Source of the DNA: a virus
Strand: one strand, 5' to 3'
Virus record (IMG/VR): IMGVR_UViG_3300021137_000001
Coordinates: 265,322 to 329,321 of that record
Length of the DNA stretch: 64,000 nucleotides
Under the pieces are notes generated by a model that saw only the letters and a list, made by a program, of their open reading frames with translations, was not told the DNA's origin and made no database searches. The stretch's first letter is position 1. Each line of letters opens with the position of its first letter. Positions 34,667-43,530 of the stretch are shown piece by piece. The position numbers were made by a program, and so were the translations under genes.

Positions 34667-37600
34667 TTATGCCGCTCTTGAATATGCATCTAACGCATTA
34701 ACATAAGTAGTCTGCGCGGCTTTGTTGGCTGTGTCTAATGAATTAAAATTTGACTGCGCAGCGGGTAACTGGGCTTGCATTGCTGGCAGATCAGCTTGAA
34801 GTTGTGCCAAGTTTGTTGTTGCAGTTGCTTGGAGTCCTGCATTGATATTAGGATTAGTCAATTGAGTTTGATATCTTGCAATCCTCGACTGCGTATATTC
34901 AATATTACTTTGTAGTGTATTAAGTGAGTCTAACGCAGTATTTGCCGCTGCTTGTGCAGTATTTCTATCAGCAAGGGCCTGATCTGACAGGGCTTTTAGT
35001 GATAGTTTAGCATCACTCGGTGGAACCGGACTCGGCATGGCTATTGGTTCAGTAGTAGATGTAATTGCAGTTTCGGGTGCAGTAGAATCAACTTTAGCTA
35101 GTGCCTTTTCTTCTGCGGTTTGTGTCGGTGCTTCTTTGTCTACAGTCGGATTACTACCAGGTGCTTTATCGTCACCTGTTGTTTTAGCTGGCTGTGCAGT
35201 TGGCGGCGCATTAGTAGTATCAACAGGTGCAACAGCTCCTGCGACTTCAGTTCGCTCAACACTAACTGGTTTAGGTTTATTCACATAATCGTACATCGTT
35301 TGTCGTGGTAAGCGTACTATGTTTAAGGTTTGTGTGAATTGTCCACCAGAAAATACACTATCGACAGTCAATACTTTATACATACCCGTAAATACACTTT
35401 GCTGATATTTTGATTCAAACTTCATTAACCCAGTTTCTTCGTCTATGTCTGACGGGGTTCTAAATGTTATTTGTATATATACTTCGCCAGAATCCATTTC
35501 TAAGCTACCATTTGCAATAAGTCTTGAGTCAGGACCGGTATTGTCAACTTGTTCGGATGTTACTTCCATGTTAGGTGCACGAAATACATCATCTTGTTTA
35601 ATATATTGCGGATCGCCTATAATTTTCAATGTAACCCCAATCATATCTCCACTCCAACTAGAATACAATGATTGTTCAACATCACTTGCAGCAATTTGAT
35701 GTATACTCGTGTCGCCACCAGTGGCACGTGCCGCCGAGTTAGTAGTTTCGGGACGTTCTTTTTGTTTTTGTAACGCCGTCGGGTCTGCACTAGCACTATA
35801 ATTTGCTGGATTATTTACTTGATCAGACGAATCAGTGGCGCCAGCAACTACTCCCATACTCCCTTTGTATGCGGTAGTTGCATTATAATACAATGCCTTA
35901 AATTCAACATTAAAGTCAAGTATATCATCATTTTTACCAGTATACCAATAATTGTGCTCTTTAACCGGAGATTCAATTATGCCCTGAGGAGCAATTGATA
36001 ATTTAGCATTATATATTTTATATGGAATTACATTGTATGTAATTGTTCTTGCCCATGTTCCTTTTATATCATCATAATCGCCTAATATTACAGATGGAAC
36101 AATCTTAAACCATTTAAGCGGTTCGTTAAGTACTTTCTTCTTAGCATCGCCCCATTTTTTCATATCGCCAGCAAAATCCTCAGGTACCACTAGCTGATCC
36201 TGAATGTAATTACTGTTACGCATAACAAAGTTGATTACTTGATCGATACTAGTCCCAGTATTAATCGAAAATATTCTCGAATTATACGACATCGCCGCTG
36301 TTTCTGCACCAATATTACCTTTTCTAATATTTGCAGTGTCACGAACATTGCCCATCTGTGTATCTTTTGGACTTAATTTTTTCTCAAGTACAAGGGTCGA
36401 ATTAGCGATATCAGGATGAAAATTAAATACATACTTGTCTGCATGTGTAATTTTATTTGTGTTAACCAATTCATCATTCCATGCGTTAATTGCACTTGCG
36501 TAAGATTTTACATCATATACTGGATCGTTTGCTATCGAATTAATACCAGCGGCACTTACTTTACTCATTAACGCAAGTCCAACAACTTCGTTTGTACCAC
36601 CGTTTACAGTTAATGTTCCATTTGCTGCCTGAGTGTATGCTCCTGTTGCACCAACTACTTTTTCTCGTTCTGCGGCTACATCAGCAAATGATGTTTCTTT
36701 TTCATTGCCTTGAAACATTGATGCAACTGTACCTGCTGCAATTTCAAAGTGGGCAGGTGTCTGCACTGTTTGTACATCATATGCAGAATGATTATATGCA
36801 GCGGCAGTTATATTATATTCGCTTCCTTTACTGGATGCTTTAATTTCCATTGTCAGAATACGAATCGGGATATGTTTAGTTTGTCCAGGAATAGCACCTA
36901 TTATTTCTCCTGCATTATTAATTGCAAAGAAATCAATTTGCAACATATACGGTTGCTCTGTATAGTTTGGTGTTTTCATTTCATCGGATGCACACATATC
37001 AATGATACGATTCAATAATGTCATTCCATATGGTTCCATTATGGAAAATGATATTTCAACTGCATTAGTCGCACGATTGTTATCATTCATACCAATGACT
37101 GTTTTCATATTAAGCTGTTCAAAGTAAAAATCTTCATTAAAAAATGAACTACGGACAAACTGGCTCGCGCCAACTGTGTTGTTGTATCTTCCTGCACTAG
37201 CAATAATCACCCGATTCGGAACATACGATTCTGGCTTTTTAACTATATCGTTATATTCTTTTTTTGTTAACATAGCAAGGCTAAGCCCGTATGTATATGA
37301 AGGGTAATCTAATAAAGGGTTAGGAATTGGTTTACTCTGATCAACTGTCGACTTTGGAGTAGTTTTTACTGCATCTGCAGCAGTTACTTCGGATGCCTTT
37401 GAAAAGTTTGGAGCAATGTCGTAATTATTAAGAGCTACTCCTGCACCTGCGGTATTAACTTTTAGATTAGTTTGCTCACCGGCTGACAATGTGCTGTCTT
37501 CGGCTGGTGGTGCAGGAGGTGCCACAGTATTTTGTGTAGCAACTGTTGGTTCGGCCGTTGGCGGATCGTTTGCTACTTTATTTGCTGCTGTATCCGATGT

Positions 37601-37867
37601 CACAACCGGTGCTTCTTGTAATTGCGTATTTAAGTCTGCGATTGCCAATCCTTGTCGACGCACAATATCAGAGGAATTTGCAATTTCTACTTGTAAATCT
37701 TCAGCATCTTGAAGTAAATTTGCTCGCATACTACTATTGCCGGGCGAGTTAGCTGCTATCACTTTTGCATCATACTGACTTTGCAAACTTGCAAGAGTAG
37801 CTTGATTAGCTGAAAGATTTTGTTGAGCTATTGATATCTGTTGCTGTAATTGTGCTGCCGTTGCCAT
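34667..37867 (-). CDS. Large baseplate/hub-associated structural protein (1,066 aa)
   Basis: Residues 1-60 are Gln/Ala-rich and predicted coiled coil (QLQQQISIAQQNLSANQ), and residues about 940-1,066 form a second long helical region (LQADLPAMQAQLPAAQ). Between them, YTYGLSLAMLTKKEYNDIV, VIIASAGRYNN and FFNEDFYFEQLNMKTVIGMN are recurring elements in T4-like virion proteins beside gp53 and gp5. A Pro/Thr/Ala-rich linker separates core and C-terminal helices. Gene position between gp53 and gp5 suggests a hub role, perhaps the counterpart of gp27, but no sequence motif settles this. AGGAT lies before ATG. Confidence 0.7.
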   Translation of the reverse strand: MATAAQLQQQISIAQQNLSANQATLASLQSQYDAKVIAANSPGNSSMRANLLQDAEDLQVEIANSSDIVRRQGLAIADLNTQLQEAPVVTSDTAANKVANDPPTAEPTVATQNTVAPPAPPAEDSTLSAGEQTNLKVNTAGAGVALNNYDIAPNFSKASEVTAADAVKTTPKSTVDQSKPIPNPLLDYPSYTYGLSLAMLTKKEYNDIVKKPESYVPNRVIIASAGRYNNTVGASQFVRSSFFNEDFYFEQLNMKTVIGMNDNNRATNAVEISFSIMEPYGMTLLNRIIDMCASDEMKTPNYTEQPYMLQIDFFAINNAGEIIGAIPGQTKHIPIRILTMEIKASSKGSEYNITAAAYNHSAYDVQTVQTPAHFEIAAGTVASMFQGNEKETSFADVAAEREKVVGATGAYTQAANGTLTVNGGTNEVVGLALMSKVSAAGINSIANDPVYDVKSYASAINAWNDELVNTNKITHADKYVFNFHPDIANSTLVLEKKLSPKDTQMGNVRDTANIRKGNIGAETAAMSYNSRIFSINTGTSIDQVINFVMRNSNYIQDQLVVPEDFAGDMKKWGDAKKKVLNEPLKWFKIVPSVILGDYDDIKGTWARTITYNVIPYKIYNAKLSIAPQGIIESPVKEHNYWYTGKNDDILDFNVEFKALYYNATTAYKGSMGVVAGATDSSDQVNNPANYSASADPTALQKQKERPETTNSAARATGGDTSIHQIAASDVEQSLYSSWSGDMIGVTLKIIGDPQYIKQDDVFRAPNMEVTSEQVDNTGPDSRLIANGSLEMDSGEVYIQITFRTPSDIDEETGLMKFESKYQQSVFTGMYKVLTVDSVFSGGQFTQTLNIVRLPRQTMYDYVNKPKPVSVERTEVAGAVAPVDTTNAPPTAQPAKTTGDDKAPGSNPTVDKEAPTQTAEEKALAKVDSTAPETAITSTTEPIAMPSPVPPSDAKLSLKALSDQALADRNTAQAAANTALDSLNTLQSNIEYTQSRIARYQTQLTNPNINAGLQATATTNLAQLQADLPAMQAQLPAAQSNFNSLDTANKAAQTTYVNALDAYSRAA

Positions 37868-37870
37868 TTA

Positions 37871-38176
37871 TTATAATCCTAATGCTGCGGTAATAGTTGC
37901 TTTTTTAGGAATATATATTGTTGTTCCCGGAACAAAATCAAATACTGGATCTTGTATTGTATTTGGATTACGCATGGCAAATACCCACCATAATGCACTA
38001 TCACCATATAAGTCAAATGATAGCAGGTCTGGACGATATTTGTATATTGCGTCAATTTGATATACTACATCAGCCGGATCAGCTGGAATATCCCTAAATG
38101 TTGTAATATCTAAAAAGAAACTGTAAGTCGATGTATCTGAATATGGACTAGTTTTACTGTATGTTACTGCGGCCAT
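37871..38176 (-). CDS. gp53: Baseplate wedge protein gp53
   Basis: 101 residues, shorter than T4 gp53 (196) but carrying its characteristic block: YKYRPDLLSFDLYGDSALWW, VFAMRNPNTIQDPVFDF, then the LysM-like end PGTTIYIPKKATI. gp53 clamps neighbouring wedges in the baseplate together. The final segment matches a LysM strand-helix. It ends three bases before the next gene and its start overlaps the stop of the gp48-like gene by one base, so the three are one translation unit. Confidence 0.88.
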   Translation of the reverse strand: MAAVTYSKTSPYSDTSTYSFFLDITTFRDIPADPADVVYQIDAIYKYRPDLLSFDLYGDSALWWVFAMRNPNTIQDPVFDFVPGTTIYIPKKATITAALGL

Positions 38177-39378
38177 TATAGGAATCCTCCATAACCCAAA
38201 TCTTTATCTTGTAGCAATCTACCTGCAGCAAACGAGTCAAGATTGAATCTATCATGCAGATTTTTACGACTGTATACTGGTTTTAATGTAATCGATATTG
38301 TACTTGTTGCAGGAACACGAGTCGATGTTGTTACTGATTTATATGCTGTTTTTGTTTTGTTTGCAACACTCATAGGAGTTTCGGGTGTAACTAATGATTC
38401 TGTTAACGTTGCTGTAGTAACTGGAATTTCTATATAATCTACCTCGTTAGGCAAAGTATGCGAAAAGTTACTAATTACACACGGAATATGTGGGAAATAA
38501 TGACTACCGTATCCATCTAAGAATACAATTGGTGGTGGGTTACCTGCATTAGCACCTTGTCCAAAAAACATTTTAGTGGCCGATCTAAAAAAGTATATTG
38601 CAGCAAGCAAGTATTTGCCCTCATCAATACCTTGAACTGTAAATTCACCAGAAATAGTAATATCGCTTACTTCACTGTTATTATAGAATTGTTGCGGATA
38701 GTTACTATGAGTTGGAGTTGCTGGAGTGTAGTTTGCTACATGCGAAGTAGTAATGCTTGGTGTATAAGGGAAAATTACACCGTTAGTATCTTTAAGTGGT
38801 GCCATAAGACTATTTGGATTAGGGCCAGTTTCTTTATAAAATATAGTCGACAGATCAGCTAAACTTATGCGAACTCTCCAATCATCGGATGCACCGGAGC
38901 TATCTCCTCCGGTTTGAGTTTGAAATGCAACTTGTGGTGCTGTCTTGGCATCACTTGCAGCTCCGCCATCCTTAAGTCCTGAAATTGCTTTACGTGCATC
39001 TGTTGATTCGTATGAGCCTGCATCTTTTGATGGATCATATCCGCCGTTAACTGATTCTTCTTGTCCGGGAATATATCCACCACGTGTATCATATGTTCCA
39101 GCTAATGCACTGCCAGTTGTATAATCCTGACTAATTGCAGCCTGGCCGCCAATTGAATCAGTTCCTGTTAAATATGCACTCGGGTTACTTGCATTGTATC
39201 CGCCACCACTACTTAATGCTTGCGCACCGTTATATCCGCCGGCAAAACTTGGCGCATACGCACCGGTATAGTTTTGCGGAGCATAAGGGTCGTAGCCACC
39301 ATTGGTAGAATCAACTTGTCCGGGCACGTAACCACCTCTATTATCAAATATAGGTGCGTCTGTAGGATTTAGAGCCAT
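38176..39378 (-). CDS. gp48: gp48-like baseplate tail-tube cap protein
   Basis: 400 residues. The first 140 are low-complexity Gly/Tyr/Ser repeats (NGGYDPYAP, GGGYNAS, then RGGYIPGQEESVNGGYDP). From about 165 it is a structured domain with YTPSITTSHVANYTPATPTHSNYP, SDITISGEF, AAIYFFRSATKMFFG and PPPIVFLDGYGSHYFPHIP, typical of the T4-like tail-tube cap/initiator family (gp48/gp54). It would cap the hub and start tube polymerisation. I favour gp48 over gp54, without proof. The low-complexity N-terminus is an addition. A late promoter AATAAATA at 39,400-39,407 precedes it with GAGG in the leader. Confidence 0.65.
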   Translation of the reverse strand: MALNPTDAPIFDNRGGYVPGQVDSTNGGYDPYAPQNYTGAYAPSFAGGYNGAQALSSGGGYNASNPSAYLTGTDSIGGQAAISQDYTTGSALAGTYDTRGGYIPGQEESVNGGYDPSKDAGSYESTDARKAISGLKDGGAASDAKTAPQVAFQTQTGGDSSGASDDWRVRISLADLSTIFYKETGPNPNSLMAPLKDTNGVIFPYTPSITTSHVANYTPATPTHSNYPQQFYNNSEVSDITISGEFTVQGIDEGKYLLAAIYFFRSATKMFFGQGANAGNPPPIVFLDGYGSHYFPHIPCVISNFSHTLPNEVDYIEIPVTTATLTESLVTPETPMSVANKTKTAYKSVTTSTRVPATSTISITLKPVYSRKNLHDRFNLDSFAAGRLLQDKDLGYGGFL

Positions 39379-39399
39379 AGTAAAACCTCTGTTATAGTG

Positions 39400-39407
39400 T
39401 ATTTATT
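39400..39407 (-). promoter_or_regulatory. T4-type late promoter driving the minus-strand baseplate operon
   Basis: Minus-strand AATAAATACACTATAAC; predicted start near 39,394 with a 16-base leader containing GAGG. It is the first promoter of the gp48-gp53-hub-gp5 block. Confidence 0.62.
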
Positions 39408-39440
39408 GTCGGAGAAATAGTAGCAGTTAAAGAATAACCA

Positions 39441-39479
39441 GATAAATAGGTTGTATAGCGCAATACTATATGTTATAAT
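39441..39479 (+). promoter_or_regulatory. Plus-strand promoters: late-type box and possible sigma70-type promoter
   Basis: GATAAATA at 39,441-39,448 is a late-type box. Overlapping it downstream, TTGTAT at 39,451-39,456 and a perfect TATAAT at 39,474-39,479 are spaced by 17 bases, a plausible early/host promoter for the gp55-gp47-gp46 block. The -35 is a weak match, so only moderate support. Confidence 0.45.
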
Positions 39480-39519
39480 AATTAAAAGGAATCTATTCAC
39501 ATCATAATAAGTAAAGTAA

Positions 39520-39552
39520 ATTACCTAAATAGATAAATATATAAAAGGTAAT
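39520..39552 (+). promoter_or_regulatory. Late promoter inside an RBS-sequestering hairpin (GIY-YIG gene at 39,559)
   Basis: ATTACCT (39,520-39,526) pairs perfectly with AGGTAAT (39,546-39,552), which includes the AGG of the ribosome-binding site for the ATG at 39,559. The 19-base loop holds GATAAATA at 39,532-39,539, with predicted start near 39,545. RNA read through from upstream can fold; late RNA starting at 39,545 lacks the left arm. Confidence 0.6.
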
Positions 39553-39558
39553 ATAAAT

Positions 39559-40236
39559 ATGACAACTTATTATGTATATGCATATATTCGTAGCAAAACT
39601 TCGCTAACTGCTAGCATCGGCACCCCGTATTATATAGGTAAAGGAATAGGGCAACGTGCGTTTACTAAACATAATTGTCCAGTTCCGATAGATAAAACAA
39701 ATATTTTGTTTATTAAAGAAAATTTAACAGAAATTGACGCACATTTATTAGAAATACAGCTCATAGAACAATATGGGAGAAAAGATTTAGGCAACGGAAT
39801 ATTACATAATCAAACGAATGGCGGAGAAGGCATAAGCAATCCATCTAGCACTACTAGAGAAAAAATGGCGGCTGCTAAAAGAAATGAATCCGCTGATACT
39901 AGATTAAAACGATCAATTGCAGCAAAGAATAGAATCCGCACACCACTTAGCGATGAAACAAAACGTAAGATTAGCGAGGCTAATACAGGTAAAAAAAGAA
40001 CAGACGATGCTAAATTAAAGCAGTCGGTTGCTAAGAAAGGTAGAACGTGGGAAGATATTTTTGGTATCGAAGAGGCAGCTAGAAGAAGGGATATACTTGC
40101 AAGTGACGAAGTTAAGTTAAAAATGAGTATAGCTGCGTGTAACAGAAGTGACGAAGGTGCCGCCAATATAGCTGAAGCAAATAGGAAAATTGGTATATTA
40201 AGAAAAGAAGCAAATAACAAATTAAAGGGTGTATAA
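39559..40236 (+). CDS. GIY-YIG homing endonuclease with NUMOD3-type repeats
   Basis: 225 residues. Residues 1-95 are a GIY-YIG nuclease domain: YYVYAYIRS as the first element, TPYYIGKGIGQRA as the second, then EIQLIEQYGRKD and NQTNGGEG. Residues about 95-150 carry NUMOD3-like DNA-binding repeats (LSDETKRKISEANTGKK). It is paralogous to the gene at 45,635-46,213 over the whole nuclease domain. Such enzymes cut a target lacking the gene and promote its copying. It sits directly before the late sigma gene gp55, with a 3-base gap. Its expression seems gated by a hairpin. Confidence 0.9.
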   Translation: MTTYYVYAYIRSKTSLTASIGTPYYIGKGIGQRAFTKHNCPVPIDKTNILFIKENLTEIDAHLLEIQLIEQYGRKDLGNGILHNQTNGGEGISNPSSTTREKMAAAKRNESADTRLKRSIAAKNRIRTPLSDETKRKISEANTGKKRTDDAKLKQSVAKKGRTWEDIFGIEEAARRRDILASDEVKLKMSIAACNRSDEGAANIAEANRKIGILRKEANNKLKGV

Positions 40237-40239
40237 TAT

Positions 40240-41139
40240 ATGGCAAGACGTGTGAACTATTTGAATAATAAAGACATTTTAAAAGAAATCGCTAAAAGTA
40301 AATTAACATATTGTAGTTTCATTAATAAAGATGTAACTATGTACGATGCTATTGTATTAAACGTAAGTGCAATTACTAAAAAATCCGTAGCAGAAGCCAG
40401 AGCAACAAGAGCAACAAGGCTTGCTAAAGAAGCACAAGAAGCTGAATTATTGCTCGGTAACAAACGCAAGTTAGATGAATTTGCAATCCCAGTAGAAAAT
40501 ATCCCAGTAACAGACATTGTATTCCGTGTTATGACATGGGAACATATACCAATCGACGAAGTTAAACAGAAAAAATCCGACGCTAAAGCACAAGAAGCGT
40601 ACGACGAAGATTTGTTCGAAACTGAATACGATGAGCCTGCACCAGTTGTTAAAGTCAAAGGTGCTGTTAAGTACGTTAAACTAAACTTTCCTCCTTTCTT
40701 TCATTATTCAGTAACCGAAGACTTAACTCCAATTGTTGTTGGTAAGAGTCACTGGAAAGGCGACTTTGAAACTGGCGGTTTTGTTAAAGATCATGGTAGC
40801 ATGACGGCTAAGTTAGCTCATATGTTTGTTAAACTATGTGAACGCTATGCTACACGTAGTAACTGGCGTGGTTATACATACAATGACGAGATGCGTAGCC
40901 AAGCATTACTTCAATTAAGTCAAATTGGGCTACAGTTTGACGAAAGTAAATCAGACAATCCATTTGCTTATTATACAGCCGCAATTACAAACAGCTTTAC
41001 TCGTGTATTAAACATCGAAAAGCGCAATCAAAATATTCGTGATGACATTTTAGAGATGAACAACTACGCACCAAGCTATACTCGACAGAATCAAGGCGGT
41101 AACTGGGGCGGTGGTGGTGGACACGGAGCCGACGAATAA
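40240..41139 (+). CDS. gp55: Late-transcription sigma factor gp55
   Basis: 299 residues, against 185 for T4 gp55. The C-terminal half has the gp55 core-binding and promoter-binding signature: LAHMFVKLCERYATRSNWRGYTYNDEM, FDESKSDNPFAYYTAAI and TNSFTRVLNIEKRNQNIRDDI. It replaces sigma70 on RNA polymerase and recognises TATAAATA, matching the promoters seen here. The first 150 residues, with an acidic DEDLFETEYDE segment, are longer than in T4. The C-terminus is Gly-rich (GGNWGGGGGHGADE) and I see no obvious clamp-binding hydrophobic tail. AAAGGG precedes ATG. Between two GIY-YIG genes. Confidence 0.9.
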   Translation: MARRVNYLNNKDILKEIAKSKLTYCSFINKDVTMYDAIVLNVSAITKKSVAEARATRATRLAKEAQEAELLLGNKRKLDEFAIPVENIPVTDIVFRVMTWEHIPIDEVKQKKSDAKAQEAYDEDLFETEYDEPAPVVKVKGAVKYVKLNFPPFFHYSVTEDLTPIVVGKSHWKGDFETGGFVKDHGSMTAKLAHMFVKLCERYATRSNWRGYTYNDEMRSQALLQLSQIGLQFDESKSDNPFAYYTAAITNSFTRVLNIEKRNQNIRDDILEMNNYAPSYTRQNQGGNWGGGGGHGADE

Positions 41140-41152
41140 CCGCAAATTATTT

Positions 41153-41202
41153 TATCTGCCAGTCGCCCATAACTAAATACATTTACAGGGGATTGGCAGA
41201 TA
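41153..41202 (+). promoter_or_regulatory. Late promoter inside an RBS/start-sequestering hairpin (GIY-YIG gene at 41,202)
   Basis: ATCTGCCAGTC (41,154-41,164) pairs with GATTGGCAGAT (41,191-41,201) with one G-U pair; T at 41,153 pairs with the A of ATG and CCC/GGG extend the helix inward past one bulged G. The paired right arm covers the AGGGG ribosome site and reaches the start codon. The loop holds ACTAAATA (41,172-41,179), with predicted late start near 41,185. Confidence 0.68.
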
Positions 41203-41864
41203 TGAAATACAAAAAAGATTACTATGGTTATGTATATGAATGGATAAATTCCACTAATAATATGAAATATATCGGATCGCATTACGGAGCAGTCGATGAT
41301 TATTATAAAGGATCCGGCAAAGATTTTATGGTAGCATATAAAAATAACCCACAACACTTTACTATGAGAGTATTAGAATATGTTTCTGAAAACAATAAAA
41401 AATTAGTATTAGAAACAGAAAAAAAATGGCTTGATACAGTAGTAAATATTAAAGATGATCCAACATATTATAATCTCAATAATGATGCGACAGGCGGATT
41501 TGGGTATTTAGATGAATCTCATATCGTTAAACGAGCAGAAACATTAAAGAAGAAACACGCTATCCACGGATTAAGTACCGAAGAAATACAATCATATAAG
41601 CAAAAAATACAAACCAGACTCGATAGAATAGCAACTACTGGGTTTACCGATAAAGAAAAAGAACAACATGCAAAATACGGAATTAAATTACAAGTCACCT
41701 TACCCTCAGGAGAAGTACGAATATATAATTCCATCGGGGCTGCCGAACGTGAGTTAAAACTTAACATTAAGTATGGATTAAAAATATGTGCCAAAAAACT
41801 TGACTTCAAAGGGTACATTCTAGTAAAATTAAATGAACCACTAATCGATTGTAGGAAAAAATGA
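41202..41864 (+). CDS. GIY-YIG endonuclease
   Basis: About 220 residues from the ATG at 41,202 (the longer frame would need a TTG nine bases earlier). YYGYVYEWINSTNNMKYIGSHYG is a GIY-YIG first pair of strands, and DDYYKGSGKDF and LETEKKWLD continue the domain. The C-terminal third (KYGIKLQVTLPSGEVRIYNSIGAAERELKLN) resembles a DNA-binding helix-turn-helix repeat of the NUMOD1/IENR type. It lies between gp55 and gp47 and its stop overlaps the gp47 start by 4 bases, so gp47 can still be translated from its own AGGA site even when the endonuclease start is masked. Confidence 0.85.
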   Translation: MKYKKDYYGYVYEWINSTNNMKYIGSHYGAVDDYYKGSGKDFMVAYKNNPQHFTMRVLEYVSENNKKLVLETEKKWLDTVVNIKDDPTYYNLNNDATGGFGYLDESHIVKRAETLKKKHAIHGLSTEEIQSYKQKIQTRLDRIATTGFTDKEKEQHAKYGIKLQVTLPSGEVRIYNSIGAAERELKLNIKYGLKICAKKLDFKGYILVKLNEPLIDCRKK

Positions 41865-42874
41865 ATTTATTCAAAAAAGCTGCGGTATTTACAGATTTAC
41901 ATCTAGGACTAAAGTCAAATAGTACACAACATAATGAAGATTGCCTTGCGTACATTAAATGGTTTATTAGTAATGCAAAAAAAGAAGGGTGCGATGTTTG
42001 CTTTTTTCTTGGAGACTATCATAATAATCGAGCGGCAATTAATGTAGTCACGTTAAACTATAGCCTAACAGCGTTAGAGTTGTTGGGCAAAGCGTTTGAC
42101 CGTGTTATCTTTATTCCGGGCAATCATGATTTATATTATCGTGACAAGCGTGATATACAATCTGCACAATGGGCAAAGCATATTCCAAACATTGAGATTA
42201 TTAATGATTTCTATCAAGAGGGTGATGTAAGCATTGTTCCGTGGCTAGTAGGAGATGATCATAAAAAGATACAAAAGATCAATGCAAAGTATATGTTCGG
42301 GCACTTTGAGTTACCGGGCTATTATATGAATGCAATGGTGCAAATGCCAGAGCACGGTGAGATTAGACGTGAGGATTTTGGGCATATTGATCATGTGTAC
42401 AGTGGGCATTTTCATAAACGTCAAACAGGTAAGAATATTACATATATTGGCAATGCGTTTCCACATAATTATGCAGATGCAGGTGATGATGAACGTGGTA
42501 TGATGATACTTAACTGGGGAGAAGAGCCAACGTTTCATGCATGGCCTGATCAACCCAAGTATCGTGTATACACACTAAGCGACATTTTGCAAACTCCAGA
42601 TACGTTGTTACAAAAAGGTATGCACTGTCGAGTAAACATCGACGTGGATATTTCATATGAAGAAGCAACATTTATTAAAGAAACTTTTGTAGGTACATAT
42701 AATTTGCGTGAGCTTACATTAATTCCAGTAAAGCACACTGATATCGGCACAGATATTATGCTAGGCAATATTCAATTCGAAAGTATTGATACAATCGTGA
42801 CAAGTCAACTAACAGCTATCAACAGTGAGCATTATAATCCAGCATTGTTATTAGACATCTATAGGAATTTATAA
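41861..42874 (+). CDS. gp47: Recombination nuclease subunit gp47 (SbcD/Mre11-like)
   Basis: 337 residues, as in T4 gp47 (339). Calcineurin-type phosphoesterase motifs are in order: FTDLHLG, FLGDYHNN, IPGNHDLYYRD, GHFELPG and YSGHFHKRQ, giving the metal-binding Asp, His and Asn residues. With gp46 it forms the Mre11/Rad50-type complex that resects DNA ends for recombination-dependent replication and host DNA breakdown. The start overlaps the stop of the GIY-YIG endonuclease; an HNH gene separates it from gp46. Confidence 0.95.
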   Translation: MNLFKKAAVFTDLHLGLKSNSTQHNEDCLAYIKWFISNAKKEGCDVCFFLGDYHNNRAAINVVTLNYSLTALELLGKAFDRVIFIPGNHDLYYRDKRDIQSAQWAKHIPNIEIINDFYQEGDVSIVPWLVGDDHKKIQKINAKYMFGHFELPGYYMNAMVQMPEHGEIRREDFGHIDHVYSGHFHKRQTGKNITYIGNAFPHNYADAGDDERGMMILNWGEEPTFHAWPDQPKYRVYTLSDILQTPDTLLQKGMHCRVNIDVDISYEEATFIKETFVGTYNLRELTLIPVKHTDIGTDIMLGNIQFESIDTIVTSQLTAINSEHYNPALLLDIYRNL

Positions 42875-42913
42875 TTGTTTAAAATAAAAAATCTTACAGT
42901 TAACAGGTAAATG

Positions 42914-42921
42914 TATAAATA
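42914..42921 (+). promoter_or_regulatory. T4-type late promoter for the HNH gene at 42,940
   Basis: Perfect TATAAATA, predicted start near 42,927, leader of 13 bases with TAGGAG before the ATG at 42,940. I looked for a masking hairpin here as at the GIY-YIG genes and found none. Confidence 0.7.
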
Positions 42922-42939
42922 GTTATATAGGAGTAATAT

Positions 42940-43530
42940 ATGGCTAAAAGAAGAATATTTACAGAGGACGAATTGAATTTAATCATTGATTTACAACGGT
43001 CGGTTACTGAGATATGCTTACTAGTTAGTGCATCACATCCAACAATAACTAAGATCAGAAAAGAGGTAGGTATCGTTACTATTAGAGGTAGGAGAGGTGG
43101 GTCTGTTGTTCCGTCTCAACGAAGAACTATTTACTGTGTATGCCAGAATGCGGCGTGTAAAAAAGAATTCGAATCAATAAAATCAACTCCTCGTAAATTT
43201 TGTAGCCACACGTGCCAACAACGAGCTGCAAATGTTGCTGCAAAAGGAATCGGTTCAAGAAAAATGCGTAACCCTAACACTCCTGTATATAAAAAATATG
43301 CTAGAATAGTACATGGGATGAGTCATAAGATATATTTGTCAAACATAGCTATTATTAACCCTAATGGATATGTTAGAACATTATGCGGAGTTAAAGATGG
43401 ATGGCAATTAGATCATATCATTCCTATTAAGGAATGTTTTGAAAGAAATATACCCCCAGAAGAGGCAGCTAGTATTAATAATCTTAGGATGCTTCCATGG
43501 AAAGATAATTTAATGAGACAATATAAATAA
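42940..43530 (+). CDS. HNH homing endonuclease inserted between gp47 and gp46
   Basis: 196 residues. Residues 1-40 look like a helix-turn-helix (FTEDELNLIIDLQ, HPTITKIRKE). Residues about 65-92 hold a possible zinc site (CVCQNAACKKEF, FCSHTCQQR). The HNH core is at the C-terminus: GWQLDHIIPIKECFE, then SINNLRMLPWKDN, with the D-H-x-x-P and N-L-R-x-L pattern. It would cut intron/gene-free alleles at its insertion point. The stop overlaps the gp46 start (TAATG), so it is built precisely into the operon. Confidence 0.88.
   Translation: MAKRRIFTEDELNLIIDLQRSVTEICLLVSASHPTITKIRKEVGIVTIRGRRGGSVVPSQRRTIYCVCQNAACKKEFESIKSTPRKFCSHTCQQRAANVAAKGIGSRKMRNPNTPVYKKYARIVHGMSHKIYLSNIAIINPNGYVRTLCGVKDGWQLDHIIPIKECFERNIPPEEAASINNLRMLPWKDNLMRQYK

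Noticed and set aside
42880-42940. Masking hairpin at the HNH gene after gp47
   Set aside because: No complement of the TAGGAG-ATG region was found upstream, unlike at the three GIY-YIG genes.
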